39,441 nt of DNA from Sulfurimonas sp. CG01_land_8_20_14_3_00_36_23 (GTDB lineage: Bacteria; Campylobacterota; Campylobacteria; Campylobacterales; Sulfurimonadaceae). The first letter of the stretch is position 1. Every line of letters begins with the position of its first letter. The notes beneath the pieces are model-generated. The model was not told the origin of the DNA. It worked only from the letters and a program-made list of their open reading frames with translations, and ran no database searches. The stretch covers positions 77,556 to 116,996 of the forward strand of contig PETN01000010.1 of NCBI GenBank assembly GCA_002781365.1, read 5' to 3'. The translations under genes and the position numbers were made by a program. Below, in pieces: positions 9,534 through 18,576 of the stretch.

Positions 9534-10538
9534 CTATTTAGATATATGAAGTGCCATATCTACAAGTCTCATCGAATAGCCCCACTCATTGTCATACCAA
9601 GCCATTATTTTTATCATATCTCCACCTATAACCTGTGTTAAATCTTCAGCGACAATAGAGCTATATTCACACCCAACAAAATCTTGAGATACTCGCATCT
9701 CTTTATCTATAAGCATAATCCCTTTGAGTGAAGTTTCTGCCATTTTATTAAATACTGCTGTAACTTCTTCTTTAGTTGTTTGCTTTGAAACCACAACATT
9801 TAAATCTACCATAGAGACGTCAGGTGTAGGAACGCGAACACTTTGTCCGTGAAGTTTCCCTAAAAGTTGAGGCATAACAAGACTGATTGCCTTTGCTGCT
9901 CCCGTTGTTGTAGGTATCATATTGATAGCACCTGCTCTTGCACGGCGCTTATCTGAGGAGTGTTTAACATCTAAAATATTTTGATCATTTGTATAAGAGT
10001 GAATCGTTGTCATTAAGCCTTTCTCAATTCCAAAAGCATCATCTAGTACTTTTGCTACTGGACCTAAACAGTTTGTCGTACATGAAGCATTCGAGACAAT
10101 TTTTTGACCATCATAAAACCCCTCATTCACACCCATAACAAATGTTGGTGTCTCTTTATCTTTTGCAGGCGCAGAAAAAAGAACTTTTTCTATGCCATTG
10201 TCAAGATGAACCTGTGCCGATGCTTGTGTTAAAAAAACACCTGTGCACTCTAAGACCATATCTGCACCACAATCAGCAAACTTTAAATTTTTCGGGTCAC
10301 GATCAGAAAAAACTTTAACTTTTTTACCAGCAATACTGATAGTGTTCTCGTCAATCTGTTCAACTTCGCTTTTAAAAGTTCCATGCACAGAGTCATTTTT
10401 GAGTAAATAAACCATCATATCCATACTTGCCATGTCGTTAATTGCTACTAATTCAACATCCTCTCTCGTTGCTGCTATTCGCGCTACGCAGCGACCGATT
10501 CTGCCAAATCCATTAATTGCTATTTTAAGGCCCATCAT
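9534..10538 (-). CDS. gap: Glyceraldehyde-3-phosphate dehydrogenase, type I
   Basis: 334 residues. Gap interconverts glyceraldehyde-3-phosphate and 1,3-bisphosphoglycerate. The Rossmann motif INGFGRIGRCVAR and an Asp in VAINDMAS favour NAD(H) over NADP(H). The catalytic cysteine is in SNASCTTNCLGP and the histidine in TTIHSYTNDQ; NEWGYSMRLVDM ends the catalytic domain. AGGA lies four bases before the first of two ATGs and seven before the second, so either may be used. It heads the operon gap-pgk-tpiA-fabI and is divergent from nadD across 63 bases that must hold both promoters. Confidence 0.97.
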   Translation of the reverse strand: MMGLKIAINGFGRIGRCVARIAATREDVELVAINDMASMDMMVYLLKNDSVHGTFKSEVEQIDENTISIAGKKVKVFSDRDPKNLKFADCGADMVLECTGVFLTQASAQVHLDNGIEKVLFSAPAKDKETPTFVMGVNEGFYDGQKIVSNASCTTNCLGPVAKVLDDAFGIEKGLMTTIHSYTNDQNILDVKHSSDKRRARAGAINMIPTTTGAAKAISLVMPQLLGKLHGQSVRVPTPDVSMVDLNVVVSKQTTKEEVTAVFNKMAETSLKGIMLIDKEMRVSQDFVGCEYSSIVAEDLTQVIGGDMIKIMAWYDNEWGYSMRLVDMALHISK

Positions 10539-10584
10539 ATTTCCTATAATTTTAAAAATTGGCTTATATTACCCAAAGTTTGGT

Positions 10585-10590
10585 TATAAT
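10585..10590 (+). promoter_or_regulatory. nadD promoter -10; near-leaderless transcript predicted
   Basis: TTTGGTTATAAT supplies a consensus -10 (TATAAT). With the usual spacing of six to seven bases the transcript would begin around 10597, only about five bases before the nadD ATG at 10602, and no Shine-Dalgarno sequence fits between them. Confidence 0.6.
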
Positions 10591-10601
10591 TCGCTTTAAA
10601 T

Positions 10602-11144
10602 ATGGAAACTATTGCACTTTTTGGTGGTTCTTTTGACCCACCTCATATCGGTCATGAGGCTATTGTAAGGGCTGCTTTAAAATTGGAAGATGTTGACAAA
10701 GTTGTCATTATGCCAACTTTTTTAAACCCCTTTAAATCCAGTTCTCATGCTCCGTCTGAACTAAGACTCAAATGGCTCAAAGAAATTTTTGCCTCTTATG
10801 AAGATGTCTTTGTAGATGACTTCGAAGCGCAACAAAAAGAAAAAGTATCAAGCATTACAACTGTAAAGCACTTACTGAAAAAATATAAGAAAATATATTT
10901 AATTATAGGTGCTGACAATCTCGCTTTACTTAACAAGTGGGATAGATATGAGGAACTAGAAAAGCTAGTTACTTTTACTGTTGCCCATAGAGATAAAATC
11001 GAAATTCCAAAGAATTTCTTAGATTTATATGTGGATGTAAATATCTCATCTACTAAAATTCGAGAGAACTTGGATATATCAAAATTACCAAAAATAAATG
11101 CAAATGAAATCAGTCAATATTACAAGGAAAAGAATGCAAACTAG
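10602..11144 (+). CDS. nadD: Nicotinate-nucleotide adenylyltransferase
   Basis: 180 residues. NadD adenylates nicotinate mononucleotide to deamido-NAD, the penultimate step of NAD synthesis. The nucleotidyltransferase signature FGGSFDPPHIGH is at residues 7-18, with IIGADNLALLNKW in the middle and ISSTKIREN (the ISSTxIR motif) near the C-terminus. The start coincides with ATG at 10602, near the predicted transcription start, so it may be translated leaderless. It overlaps rsfS by 11 bases; nadD-rsfS pairing is widespread in bacteria. Confidence 0.95.
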   Translation: METIALFGGSFDPPHIGHEAIVRAALKLEDVDKVVIMPTFLNPFKSSSHAPSELRLKWLKEIFASYEDVFVDDFEAQQKEKVSSITTVKHLLKKYKKIYLIIGADNLALLNKWDRYEELEKLVTFTVAHRDKIEIPKNFLDLYVDVNISSTKIRENLDISKLPKINANEISQYYKEKNAN

Positions 11145-11469
11145 AATAGAAAAAATAACAAAAGTGCTAGACACCAACAAAGCTGAGGCTATAGAAGTAT
11201 TTGATTTACGTGATAAAAACTACTTTGTAGATTACGCTATTATCGCCTCATCTTTAGGAACAAGACATACTTTAGCACTTTTAGACCATCTGAAAAAAGA
11301 TTTAAAAGCAACAGAAAAGTTCAACCAAGTAGATGAAAGTGGAGATTGGATTGTTGTTGATTTAGGAGATGTCCTTATTCATATCATGACACCTGAATAC
11401 AGAGTCAAATATGACATGGAGAGCTTCTTAACAAAACTATCAAACGGTAAAGAAGGCGACGAACTTTAA
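11134..11469 (+). CDS. rsfS: Ribosomal silencing factor RsfS
   Basis: 111 residues from the chosen start. RsfS binds ribosomal protein L14 on the 50S subunit and blocks subunit joining under starvation. The family core is clear: IEVFDLRDKNYFVDYAIIASSLGTRHTLAL and DWIVVDLGDVLIHIMTPEYRVKYDME. A longer frame opens at 11098, but ATG at 11134 is preceded by AAGGAAAAG at good spacing and gives the normal family N-terminus (MQTRIEKITKVLD), so it is preferred. It overlaps the end of nadD and is followed after five bases by an inverted pair of the 13-mer repeat. Confidence 0.95.
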   Translation: MQTRIEKITKVLDTNKAEAIEVFDLRDKNYFVDYAIIASSLGTRHTLALLDHLKKDLKATEKFNQVDESGDWIVVDLGDVLIHIMTPEYRVKYDMESFLTKLSNGKEGDEL

Positions 11470-11473
11470 TAAA

Positions 11474-11510
11474 TTTCCACATGCCAAAGCATATGTTTAG
11501 CATGTGGAAA
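11474..11510. terminator. Inverted 13-mer pair, bidirectional terminator between rsfS and mltF
   Basis: A perfect minus-orientation copy (11474-11486) faces a copy with one mismatch, TAGCATGTGGAAA (11498-11510). TTTCCACATGC and GCATGTGGAAA give a stem of 11 bp. It lies between converging genes (rsfS ends 11469, mltF ends 11526). Confidence 0.78.
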
Positions 11511-11525
11511 ATAAAAAGAGAACAA

Positions 11526-12944
11526 CTACTCTTCCTCTGTTATTCTATTCTCTTCAGAAATGTTTTCTAAAATATTTTTAAAATCATAGATGGACTCTAC
11601 ATATCTTACAGGTTCAATCCCTCTTGCGTATCCATATTTTAAAGTTTTGTAATACTTTTTTTGTGCAAGAAGAGGTAATACCTTTTTTAAATCACTCCAA
11701 ATGTTTTCATTGTATCCCATTTTCTTCGCTAATCTTTGAGCATCCATAACATGTCCTAAACCAATATTATACGCAGCAAGAGCGAACTTAAGGCGGTTTT
11801 CCTTCTGCACTTCTTGTGGTACTAACTTCATTAGATTTGTAAGATGTCTTGCACCACCATCTATGCTCTGTTTTGGATCAAGTCTATTTTTAACACCCAA
11901 TAGTTTCGCTGTATTACGAGTAAGCATCATCATGCCCCGTACCCCTGTAAAACTTTTCGCTTTTGGATTCCAATGAGACTCTTGATAAGATATCGCAGCT
12001 AAAAGCGACCATGGAATCTCATAGTGTGCAGATATATCTATAAAGTCTTGTTTATACTTTGGTAATCTTGACTTGATTCTTTTATAAAACATTTTTGTAT
12101 TGTAGTAATCAAAAAAGAGGACATAACTATAGTAGTGATCTTTAAGCTGTGCCAAACCTCCACTTTGATTAAAAGTGTTGAGCCAAGCGTACATATCTGC
12201 TTCTAGTTCTTTAGAGTCAGGGGCTAAAACCCAAGCGAGTTGTTCTCTTTCGCTTATTGTAAAAGCCAATCGCATCTCAGTAAAATATCTCAGATTGAGT
12301 GCGTATATATTTGAGTCGGCAATCGTACAATCAATCTCATTAGAAGCAACCTTTTCTAAAAGCTCTTCTGTTGAATATTCAGAAGTAAAAGAGGCATTAA
12401 TGTCATAGCCATCTAATTGTAAAGACTTTATAGTTTGACTATAACTTGTATCTTCTCCAACCATGATATTGAGACCAGCAAGATGTTCAATATCCCGAGG
12501 GAATTTTCCACTGTTTAGCATTCCTCTATGGCATACGACTTGTTCTTGAACTTCAAAATAAGAGGGTCCAAAATTGAAAATTTTGTCTCTCTCAGCTGTT
12601 TTAGAAAGAGAAGCAGAAGTAATATGTATATTTGGATTTTTACTCAGTTCTATAGCTTCTTTAATTGTATTGGCATGCGTGATGTTTAAATCAACTCCAA
12701 GATGTTTTGCATAATTATGAAGTAAATCATATTCAAAACCTTGAGGTCCCTCCGCTCCTATATAGTAAGTGGAGGGAGCATTTAAAAGAACAACATTTAG
12801 TGTTCTATTTGCTTTTATTTTGTCTAAAATCGTGGTTGTTTTTAGTTTATGTATTGGACTGTATGCGCTATGACTAAACCAACCAAATAAGAAGAAGGAG
12901 AGTGCAAAAAATGCAACTAAAACATATTTTATATATTTATCCAT
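11526..12944 (-). CDS. mltF: Membrane-bound lytic murein transglycosylase F
   Basis: 472 residues. MltF cleaves peptidoglycan glycan strands, forming 1,6-anhydro ends. It has an N-terminal anchor (residues about 7-26), a periplasmic solute-binding-protein-like domain (about 45-265; [28 protein letters not shown] and [23 protein letters not shown]) and a C-terminal lysozyme-like SLT domain from about 300. The catalytic glutamate is in [14 protein letters not shown], with [18 protein letters not shown] and [15 protein letters not shown] completing the fold. In MltF the binding-like domain regulates the catalytic domain allosterically. The gene lies 23 bases after the sensor-kinase gene and probably belongs to that operon. 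Confidence 0.93.
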   Translation of the reverse strand: MDKYIKYVLVAFFALSFFLFGWFSHSAYSPIHKLKTTTILDKIKANRTLNVVLLNAPSTYYIGAEGPQGFEYDLLHNYAKHLGVDLNITHANTIKEAIELSKNPNIHITSASLSKTAERDKIFNFGPSYFEVQEQVVCHRGMLNSGKFPRDIEHLAGLNIMVGEDTSYSQTIKSLQLDGYDINASFTSEYSTEELLEKVASNEIDCTIADSNIYALNLRYFTEMRLAFTISEREQLAWVLAPDSKELEADMYAWLNTFNQSGGLAQLKDHYYSYVLFFDYYNTKMFYKRIKSRLPKYKQDFIDISAHYEIPWSLLAAISYQESHWNPKAKSFTGVRGMMMLTRNTAKLLGVKNRLDPKQSIDGGARHLTNLMKLVPQEVQKENRLKFALAAYNIGLGHVMDAQRLAKKMGYNENIWSDLKKVLPLLAQKKYYKTLKYGYARGIEPVRYVESIYDFKNILENISEENRITEEE

Positions 12945-12967
12945 CCCACTATTTTACTAGTAAAAAC

Positions 12968-14242
12968 TTATGCAAATATAAATCGGTTCATTCCATTTAC
13001 ATACTCATGCGCTAAGGCTTGATCATGTGATTTTAGTATTGAATCCACAAGGTAAAGACCGAGCCCAAAACTATTTTTTTCTGGATTATCCTTTGTAAAA
13101 GGTTCAATATAGTAGTGAAGCGGATGTGCGATACATTTGCCCTTACTTTCAAAAGAGAGTTCATTGTTAATAATTTTTATATTGACATGTTTATCAGGAG
13201 AATATTTAATCCCATTGTCTATCATATTTTTAATTGCTGTTGTGTAGAGTCTATAGGAAGCCAAAATTTTAATATTTGCATTAATATCAACGCTCACACT
13301 GCTTCTTTCCACCATAGCCATATCTATTGCACCGTCAATAATGTCCACTAAACGATACTCTTTAAAATTTCGTTTATCATGTGTGCTTGTAACTTCTTCA
13401 ATCATAGCAAACTCTGTTACTAAACTCTCTAATCTTCCAAAGATAGAGGAAAATCTATCTTTTTGCTTTTGAGAGTCAAGCATTTGTGTTGCGATGGTCC
13501 CTTTAGCAATAGGGGTTTTTAATTCATGCATTATATTGCGTAAAAAGAGTGTTCGTGACTCTAAAACAGTTCCTATTTTGACTCTTGCAGCTTCTAGTTC
13601 ATTTGAGACAAGAGCTATTTCATCGCATCCATTCATCTTAAATGAGATATTTAAATTTCCATTTCCAAAAAGTGCAATCTTTCTTCTAAGACGAATAAGT
13701 GGTCTTAATTTTTGTAAAATTAGAAAAAAGGAGATGGAGATAATAGCAACAATGGTAGTATAAGAGTATAAAATATTCCAAGAACGATAAGGTTTAAGTT
13801 GCTCATCCAGAATCATTACAGAGCCATTTTTTGTTTCAAAATAGAAGTAGATGTCATTTTTGAGTTGAATCATTGTCGCTTTCATATCACTTATTGTTTT
13901 TTGAGTATAAAAACCTTGTTCATCAAAACTAAAAGATTCATTCACTCTTTGAAAACCCTCTTTTTTTAGAACGATTCCTTTTTTTAGAATAAGCTTCACA
14001 CTCGCCTCATCTTTTTCGATATGAAAATTATAAACCGCAAGATTTGCTTCAAGCATGATAGATGAACTTTTCATCTGCTCATGCTCTCTAAAAATTTGAG
14101 TAATTACTGAGTATTTGGTAAAAATACTATCAATATATTGCTGTTTATTCAGCTTATAAAACTCAAAAAAGATTACACTTACGCTGACTACAGTGACAAT
14201 TAAAGCAAAAAGTACAGTGATTAAAACGGCATGTTTTGTCAT
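12968..14242 (-). CDS. Sensor histidine kinase, ArsS-like
   Basis: 424 residues. Two membrane segments (about 8-28 and 155-175) bracket a periplasmic sensor of about 125 residues. A HAMP-like linker leads to the dimerisation helix with the phospho-accepting histidine in MHELKTPIAKG. The ATPase domain has the N-box NMIDNGIKYS and a G-box SFGLGLYLVDSIL. The HELKTP form and the placement after an OmpR-type regulator resemble ArsS of Helicobacter, which senses acid, but the signal here is not predictable. It starts eight bases after the regulator stop. Following it with a lytic transglycosylase suggests an envelope-related output. Confidence 0.88.
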   Translation of the reverse strand: MTKHAVLITVLFALIVTVVSVSVIFFEFYKLNKQQYIDSIFTKYSVITQIFREHEQMKSSSIMLEANLAVYNFHIEKDEASVKLILKKGIVLKKEGFQRVNESFSFDEQGFYTQKTISDMKATMIQLKNDIYFYFETKNGSVMILDEQLKPYRSWNILYSYTTIVAIISISFFLILQKLRPLIRLRRKIALFGNGNLNISFKMNGCDEIALVSNELEAARVKIGTVLESRTLFLRNIMHELKTPIAKGTIATQMLDSQKQKDRFSSIFGRLESLVTEFAMIEEVTSTHDKRNFKEYRLVDIIDGAIDMAMVERSSVSVDINANIKILASYRLYTTAIKNMIDNGIKYSPDKHVNIKIINNELSFESKGKCIAHPLHYYIEPFTKDNPEKNSFGLGLYLVDSILKSHDQALAHEYVNGMNRFIFA

Positions 14243-14250
14243 ATAAAATG

Positions 14251-14913
14251 TTACTTAAGTAACTTATACCCCACGCCTCGAACCGATTCTATGAGTGTTT
14301 TATCACCTAATTTATTACGGATTCGCCCGACCATGACATCTATACTTTTGTTAGATGAGTCCTCATTGATGGCATTAACATTATGAATCAAATCTTCTCT
14401 TGAAACAACAATACCCTGCTTTGTAATCATATAGGAGAGTATTCCAAACTCAGCATTTGTTAAGTCAATGTTTCTGCCCTTATAGGTAATAACCATCGAG
14501 GACTTATCACACTTAAAATCGCTCTTAGACTCTTCTTTGGCTTCTATTTTTGCTGCATACCTTCTTAGCACTGAGTGTATTCTAGCTTCGAGCTCTCGTG
14601 GATCATAGGGCTTTGGAAGGTAGTCATCTGCTCCAAGTTCTAAAGCCTTTATCTTATCAGTAACATCACTACGCGCTGAGGATATGATAATAGGGATATC
14701 TTGACGTTCACGAATTGCTGCACACACTTCTAATCCGTCCATTCCAGGCAGTGTTAAATCTAAAATAACTAAATCAAAAGGCTCAAGTTTTAATATACTC
14801 ACTGCTTTAAAAGGATCATCTTCGGTTATAACCTCAAACTCAAACTGCTCCAGATATTCTGTGAGTATCTCTGCCAATTCTAAGTCATCTTCAATCATTA
14901 ATATTTTATTCAT
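14251..14913 (-). CDS. OmpR-family response regulator, ArsR-like
   Basis: 220 residues: receiver domain (about 1-118) with acidic pocket EDD, phospho-acceptor Asp in VILDLTLPGMDG, Thr/Ser switch (IISSARS) and Lys in DYLPKPYDP; then a winged-helix DNA-binding domain (about 130-220) ending ESVRGVGYKLLK. It is first in the regulator-kinase-mltF gene run and partners the adjacent kinase. A likely target is its own promoter and mltF, though no operator was recognised. No clear Shine-Dalgarno sequence precedes the ATG. Confidence 0.9.
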   Translation of the reverse strand: MNKILMIEDDLELAEILTEYLEQFEFEVITEDDPFKAVSILKLEPFDLVILDLTLPGMDGLEVCAAIRERQDIPIIISSARSDVTDKIKALELGADDYLPKPYDPRELEARIHSVLRRYAAKIEAKEESKSDFKCDKSSMVITYKGRNIDLTNAEFGILSYMITKQGIVVSREDLIHNVNAINEDSSNKSIDVMVGRIRNKLGDKTLIESVRGVGYKLLK

Positions 14914-14969
14914 AACAAGAGTTTAACAAATATCAACTAATAAGTAGTTAATAAAAGTATTTTAATAAT

Positions 14970-17108
14970 TTAAATCATCATTTTTGTAATATTAAAAGCG
15001 ATGAATGCAAGAGAATAAGCGACTATAGAGGTAAAAGCCAAAAGATAAAAAAAGTATTTTACACCTCCCGCTTCACGTGTAAAAACAATAGAAGCAGCCA
15101 AACATGGAAGATAAACCATGATTACTGTTATAAAAGCTATAGCAGATGGAAAAGAGATGTTTTTACTTATAGCAGAGATTAAAGAGCGGTTCTTCTCATC
15201 CACGTCATCGCCTAAAGAGTAAAGAACACCTAAAGTTGAGACGACAACCTCTTTTGCAGCTAAACCCGTTTGAAGTGCTATACTCATTTTCCAGTCAAAC
15301 CCAAGTGGTGTAAAAAGTGGCTCAGTAAATTTTCCTGCTTGCCCCAAATAGCTCTGTTCTAAGTGTTCTATAGCTAAAGCATTTGCAAGTGCTGATTTTT
15401 CACTTTTTGTTTGTGCATTTTCTATCTTCGTTGCATACTCTTTACTTAACTCCATATTGTGTGGATAATTGCTTAAAAACCAGACAAGTAAGGAAGCTGC
15501 TGCTATATAGGTTCCAGCTTTTTTTAAATAGAGCCAAGTCTTTGTTAAAACGGTATGCCAAATAAGTTTAAAAGAGGGAAGTCGATATTTTGGCATCTCC
15601 ATAACAAACGGTTCATCCACTCCTTTAAAAGCTGTGACTTTCAGGACTTTAGCAGCTAGCAATCCAAATAAAGCTCCTGAGATATAAATAATAAAGAGAA
15701 CATTTCCCGCCATATCTGCAGAGAAAAAAGCACCTGCAAAAAGAACATAAACAGGAAGTCTGGCACCACAACTCATAAAACCAATGATAAAGAGCGTCAA
15801 AAGTCTATCTCTATCGTTTTTAAGAATTCTAGCACTCATATATGCAGGAATAGAACAACCAAAACCTGTAACTAAGGGGATAAAAGATTGTCCATGAAGC
15901 CCAAATTTATGAAAAAATCCATCGAGCAAAAAGGCAACTCTAGACATATACCCTGTGCTTTCTAAAAGAGCAATTCCAATAAAAAGAATGATAATATTTG
16001 GTACAAAAAGAACAACTGCCCCTACTCCTGAAATAACTCCATCAACTACAAGCGAGCGAATATCCTCATTTGCTATGGTTGCACCAATTGTATCTCCAAG
16101 CCATGTAAAAAATCCATCAATCCACTCCATAGGAATAGAACCAATTTCAAAAGTTATTTGAAAAAGGCTCCACATAAAAAACAAAAAGATTGGAATCCCA
16201 AAAACAGTATGAATTAAGTACTCATCTATTTTTTCTGTTAATGTTTTTTTCTCGTCAGTTGATTCCTGTTGTAAAACTTCAGCGACAATTCCTCTATTAA
16301 AAGATGCATACTCCTGAGCAAAAGCCTCTTTGATATCATCACTGTCATGGTGTAGTTCCACATGCCCAACCGACTCTATAAGTATTGGCTGAAGTTCTGT
16401 CCATATTGGGTCTGCATGTACTTTTGCATAAGTCTGTTTATTGTTCTTTAAAAGATTAATAGCAACATTTCTGTATCTGCTTGTCGTCTCATATTTATAC
16501 TTAACGAGTTGCTTCACAACCTGTCGAATCTCTTCCTCAACTGGCTCAGAAAAGATAAGTTTTGGTTTTTGTATTTTTGCTTCAAATTGTTCTATTAGAG
16601 TATCTATGAGTTTGTTGACTCCATCTTTTGTAACAGCTGACACTTTTATACATGGGATTGCAAGTAGTTGAGACATATACTCAGAGTTTATCTCTATACC
16701 CTCTTTTTTAGCTTCATCACTCATATTGAGAGCAATGACCATATTTTTACTCATACTCATAAGTTCGGAAGAGAGTTGAAGGTTTTTTTCTAGATTGGTA
16801 GAGTCAACAACATTTAAAATGAGGTCATAATCTCTTTGGCATAGGTAGTCATGCGTTACTCTCTCTTCAATAGTATAATCTGTAAAGGCATAGGTTCCAG
16901 GTAAATCTACTACTGTAAAATGGTACTCTTTATAGTCAAAAAGAACCTCTGTCTTTTCAACTGTCACTCCAGTAAAGTTTCCAACATGAAGATGTGCATT
17001 AGATATAGAGTTGATAAGCATACTCTTGCCAACATTTGGTTGACCTACAAGAGCCACCTTTATATGTTTAGCTGTAATTGGGCAACTCTTTTTTAAAGCA
17101 TCGCTCAT
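14970..17108 (-). CDS. feoB: Ferrous iron transporter FeoB
   Basis: 712 residues. FeoB imports Fe(II) across the inner membrane. The N-terminal GTPase domain shows G1 GQPNVGKS (22-29), G3 DLPGTYAF, G4 NMSD and a G5-like SAVTKDG. After a helical GDI-like linker the membrane domain from about residue 295 carries both Gate motifs, including GFGCSIPAYMSARIL (first) and TGLAAKEVVVSTLG (second). Length is a little below the 770 of E. coli, normal for Campylobacterota. It overlaps feoA by four bases (ATGA). No FeoC was seen. A near copy of the 13-mer repeat lies in codons for GHVEL at 16356-16366. Confidence 0.97.
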   Translation of the reverse strand: MSDALKKSCPITAKHIKVALVGQPNVGKSMLINSISNAHLHVGNFTGVTVEKTEVLFDYKEYHFTVVDLPGTYAFTDYTIEERVTHDYLCQRDYDLILNVVDSTNLEKNLQLSSELMSMSKNMVIALNMSDEAKKEGIEINSEYMSQLLAIPCIKVSAVTKDGVNKLIDTLIEQFEAKIQKPKLIFSEPVEEEIRQVVKQLVKYKYETTSRYRNVAINLLKNNKQTYAKVHADPIWTELQPILIESVGHVELHHDSDDIKEAFAQEYASFNRGIVAEVLQQESTDEKKTLTEKIDEYLIHTVFGIPIFLFFMWSLFQITFEIGSIPMEWIDGFFTWLGDTIGATIANEDIRSLVVDGVISGVGAVVLFVPNIIILFIGIALLESTGYMSRVAFLLDGFFHKFGLHGQSFIPLVTGFGCSIPAYMSARILKNDRDRLLTLFIIGFMSCGARLPVYVLFAGAFFSADMAGNVLFIIYISGALFGLLAAKVLKVTAFKGVDEPFVMEMPKYRLPSFKLIWHTVLTKTWLYLKKAGTYIAAASLLVWFLSNYPHNMELSKEYATKIENAQTKSEKSALANALAIEHLEQSYLGQAGKFTEPLFTPLGFDWKMSIALQTGLAAKEVVVSTLGVLYSLGDDVDEKNRSLISAISKNISFPSAIAFITVIMVYLPCLAASIVFTREAGGVKYFFYLLAFTSIVAYSLAFIAFNITKMMI
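16356..16366 (-). repeat. Near copy of the 13-mer repeat inside feoB
   Basis: On the minus strand GGCATGTGGAA is an exact match to the 11 central bases of TGGCATGTGGAAA, with mismatches at both ends. It is read as the codons for GHVE. Confidence 0.55.
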
Positions 17109-17332
17109 ATTTCCTCAACTTCTATCATATCCGCTTCTTTAGCTCTTAGGGCAATTCTCATTTTCCCAACTTTAATTTCAAGTGTGCTTTTATTTGGAGA
17201 GTATTCTAAAACTTCTATTATCGCCTCTTTCATTATTCCAAAAGAGATAAGTCTCTGTTTGAGTCCAGAGTCAGCATTCAATTTTAAAACTTTTAGTTTT
17301 TCGCCTCTTTTAGAGTTTGACAACTGTTTCAT
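17105..17332 (-). CDS. feoA: FeoA family protein
   Basis: 75 residues forming a small SH3-like domain that helps FeoB-mediated ferrous iron uptake in the cytoplasm. Visible family features are GEKLKVLKLNADSGLKQRLISFGIMKEAIIEVLEYSP (glycine turn and the RLxxxGI motif) and the closing IALRAKEADMIEVEE. It lies between the porin gene (30 bases away) and feoB (four-base overlap). No clear ribosome site precedes the ATG, so translation may depend on the upstream transcript. Confidence 0.93.
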   Translation of the reverse strand: MKQLSNSKRGEKLKVLKLNADSGLKQRLISFGIMKEAIIEVLEYSPNKSTLEIKVGKMRIALRAKEADMIEVEEI

Positions 17333-17362
17333 AGAGAAAATTTTAAGGCTACGATATACATA

Positions 17363-18568
17363 CTAAAAATTATAGTTAAGCATAGCTTGTAAACGGTTCC
17401 AATCATTTCCTGTTTTAACGGAACTCTCTTTATCCTCTTGCATCACATAAAAAAGTGAAAAAAGAAGGTTTTCACTTGCGGTGAATTCTACTCCAACATC
17501 TTGTTCAACAATATTAGCTTTGTTTCCAGAGCCATCTGCATCTCCAACAAAATTTCCATATGCATATACAAAACCAAGAGTATCAAATGCGTAAGAGAGT
17601 CCACCTACAATTGCTCTAGCATCTCTATCATTTGCTATCTCGTCAATAATCATAGTGTCCATACTTGTAAACATAGTTCCGCCTCCAAAACCGCTAAAAC
17701 TCGCTTTACCACTCTTTTTATCTGCTTGATTATATGCGATACTTACACCTAAATCACCTAAAAAAAACTCAACTAATGCACCATAAATATTTGCTTCAGT
17801 GCCGCTCAGTTCTAACTCTGTTTCATTAAGGTATTGTGCATTTAAAGAGAGTTCTATCCCCTCTGCCATCCCTATTGTGTATCCAGCTTCTGCATAGATT
17901 GCATTTGTGAGTTGTGCGATATTGTAGTACCAAAGCTGAAGATTAATCTCTTCACCATAAGCAACGCCTGCAAACCATGTCCCTTTTTCACCTGCATTTA
18001 CCCAAGCATCATCAAGCCCTGCATCTGTTCCTTGCCAAGTTTGTAAATTACCCGCCATTACAGTAAGATTCTCAACTTCATAAGTCGCTATGTAAGCTTC
18101 AAATGTATTTAAAACAATGCGTATATCATCACTATCTGCCAGAGGGGTGTCAATAAGCTGTCGCCCTGCACGAAAATTAAATGCACCAGACACATAATTG
18201 ATATAGGCTTCACTTAACTGCGTATAGTTTCCTGCAGCAGATGAAATCTCATCGTTATTTTTGCTTGTTTGACTATCTCCCGTTGCAAAAGAGAGATCCT
18301 GCGCAGTAGAAAAAGCTATGCCAGCATTGAAACCTTTATAAGATGCCAATTCATACTTTAATTGACCACCTACTGCTGTTGTAAATGTATCGACAGCTCC
18401 ACTCTCTTTGTAGGCATAGTCAGCATATACAGCTCTAAGATTTCCACTCGACTTAGCTTCTAAGAACATCCCATTAAAACTCTCTACAGTTGCAAGTTTT
18501 TCTTGCGCATAAACTGTACCTATAAGTAAACTCGCCAATAAACTTACCTTTAATACTCGATTCATCAT
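17363..18568 (-). CDS. Opr-family outer-membrane porin
   Basis: 401 residues. A signal peptide (VLKVSLLASLLIGTVYA) precedes a beta-barrel of alternating strands ending in the outer-membrane signature NRLQAMLNYNF. The pattern FNFRAGRQLIDTPLADSDDIRIVLNTFEAY is typical of OprD-like porins common in Campylobacterota, so diffusion of small anionic or cationic solutes is likely; specificity is unknown. AAGGAAGAAC precedes two ATGs and overlaps the stop of the chemoreceptor gene, coupling the two. Placement upstream of feoAB suggests delivery of iron or a related solute, which is inference. Confidence 0.85.
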   Translation of the reverse strand: MMNRVLKVSLLASLLIGTVYAQEKLATVESFNGMFLEAKSSGNLRAVYADYAYKESGAVDTFTTAVGGQLKYELASYKGFNAGIAFSTAQDLSFATGDSQTSKNNDEISSAAGNYTQLSEAYINYVSGAFNFRAGRQLIDTPLADSDDIRIVLNTFEAYIATYEVENLTVMAGNLQTWQGTDAGLDDAWVNAGEKGTWFAGVAYGEEINLQLWYYNIAQLTNAIYAEAGYTIGMAEGIELSLNAQYLNETELELSGTEANIYGALVEFFLGDLGVSIAYNQADKKSGKASFSGFGGGTMFTSMDTMIIDEIANDRDARAIVGGLSYAFDTLGFVYAYGNFVGDADGSGNKANIVEQDVGVEFTASENLLFSLFYVMQEDKESSVKTGNDWNRLQAMLNYNF

Positions 18569-18576
18569 GTTCTTCC

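Noticed and set aside
10571-10584. Near-palindrome ACCCAAAGTTTGGT between gap and nadD
   Set aside because: It has two mismatched pairs and no known operator match; it could be chance in a 63-base promoter region.
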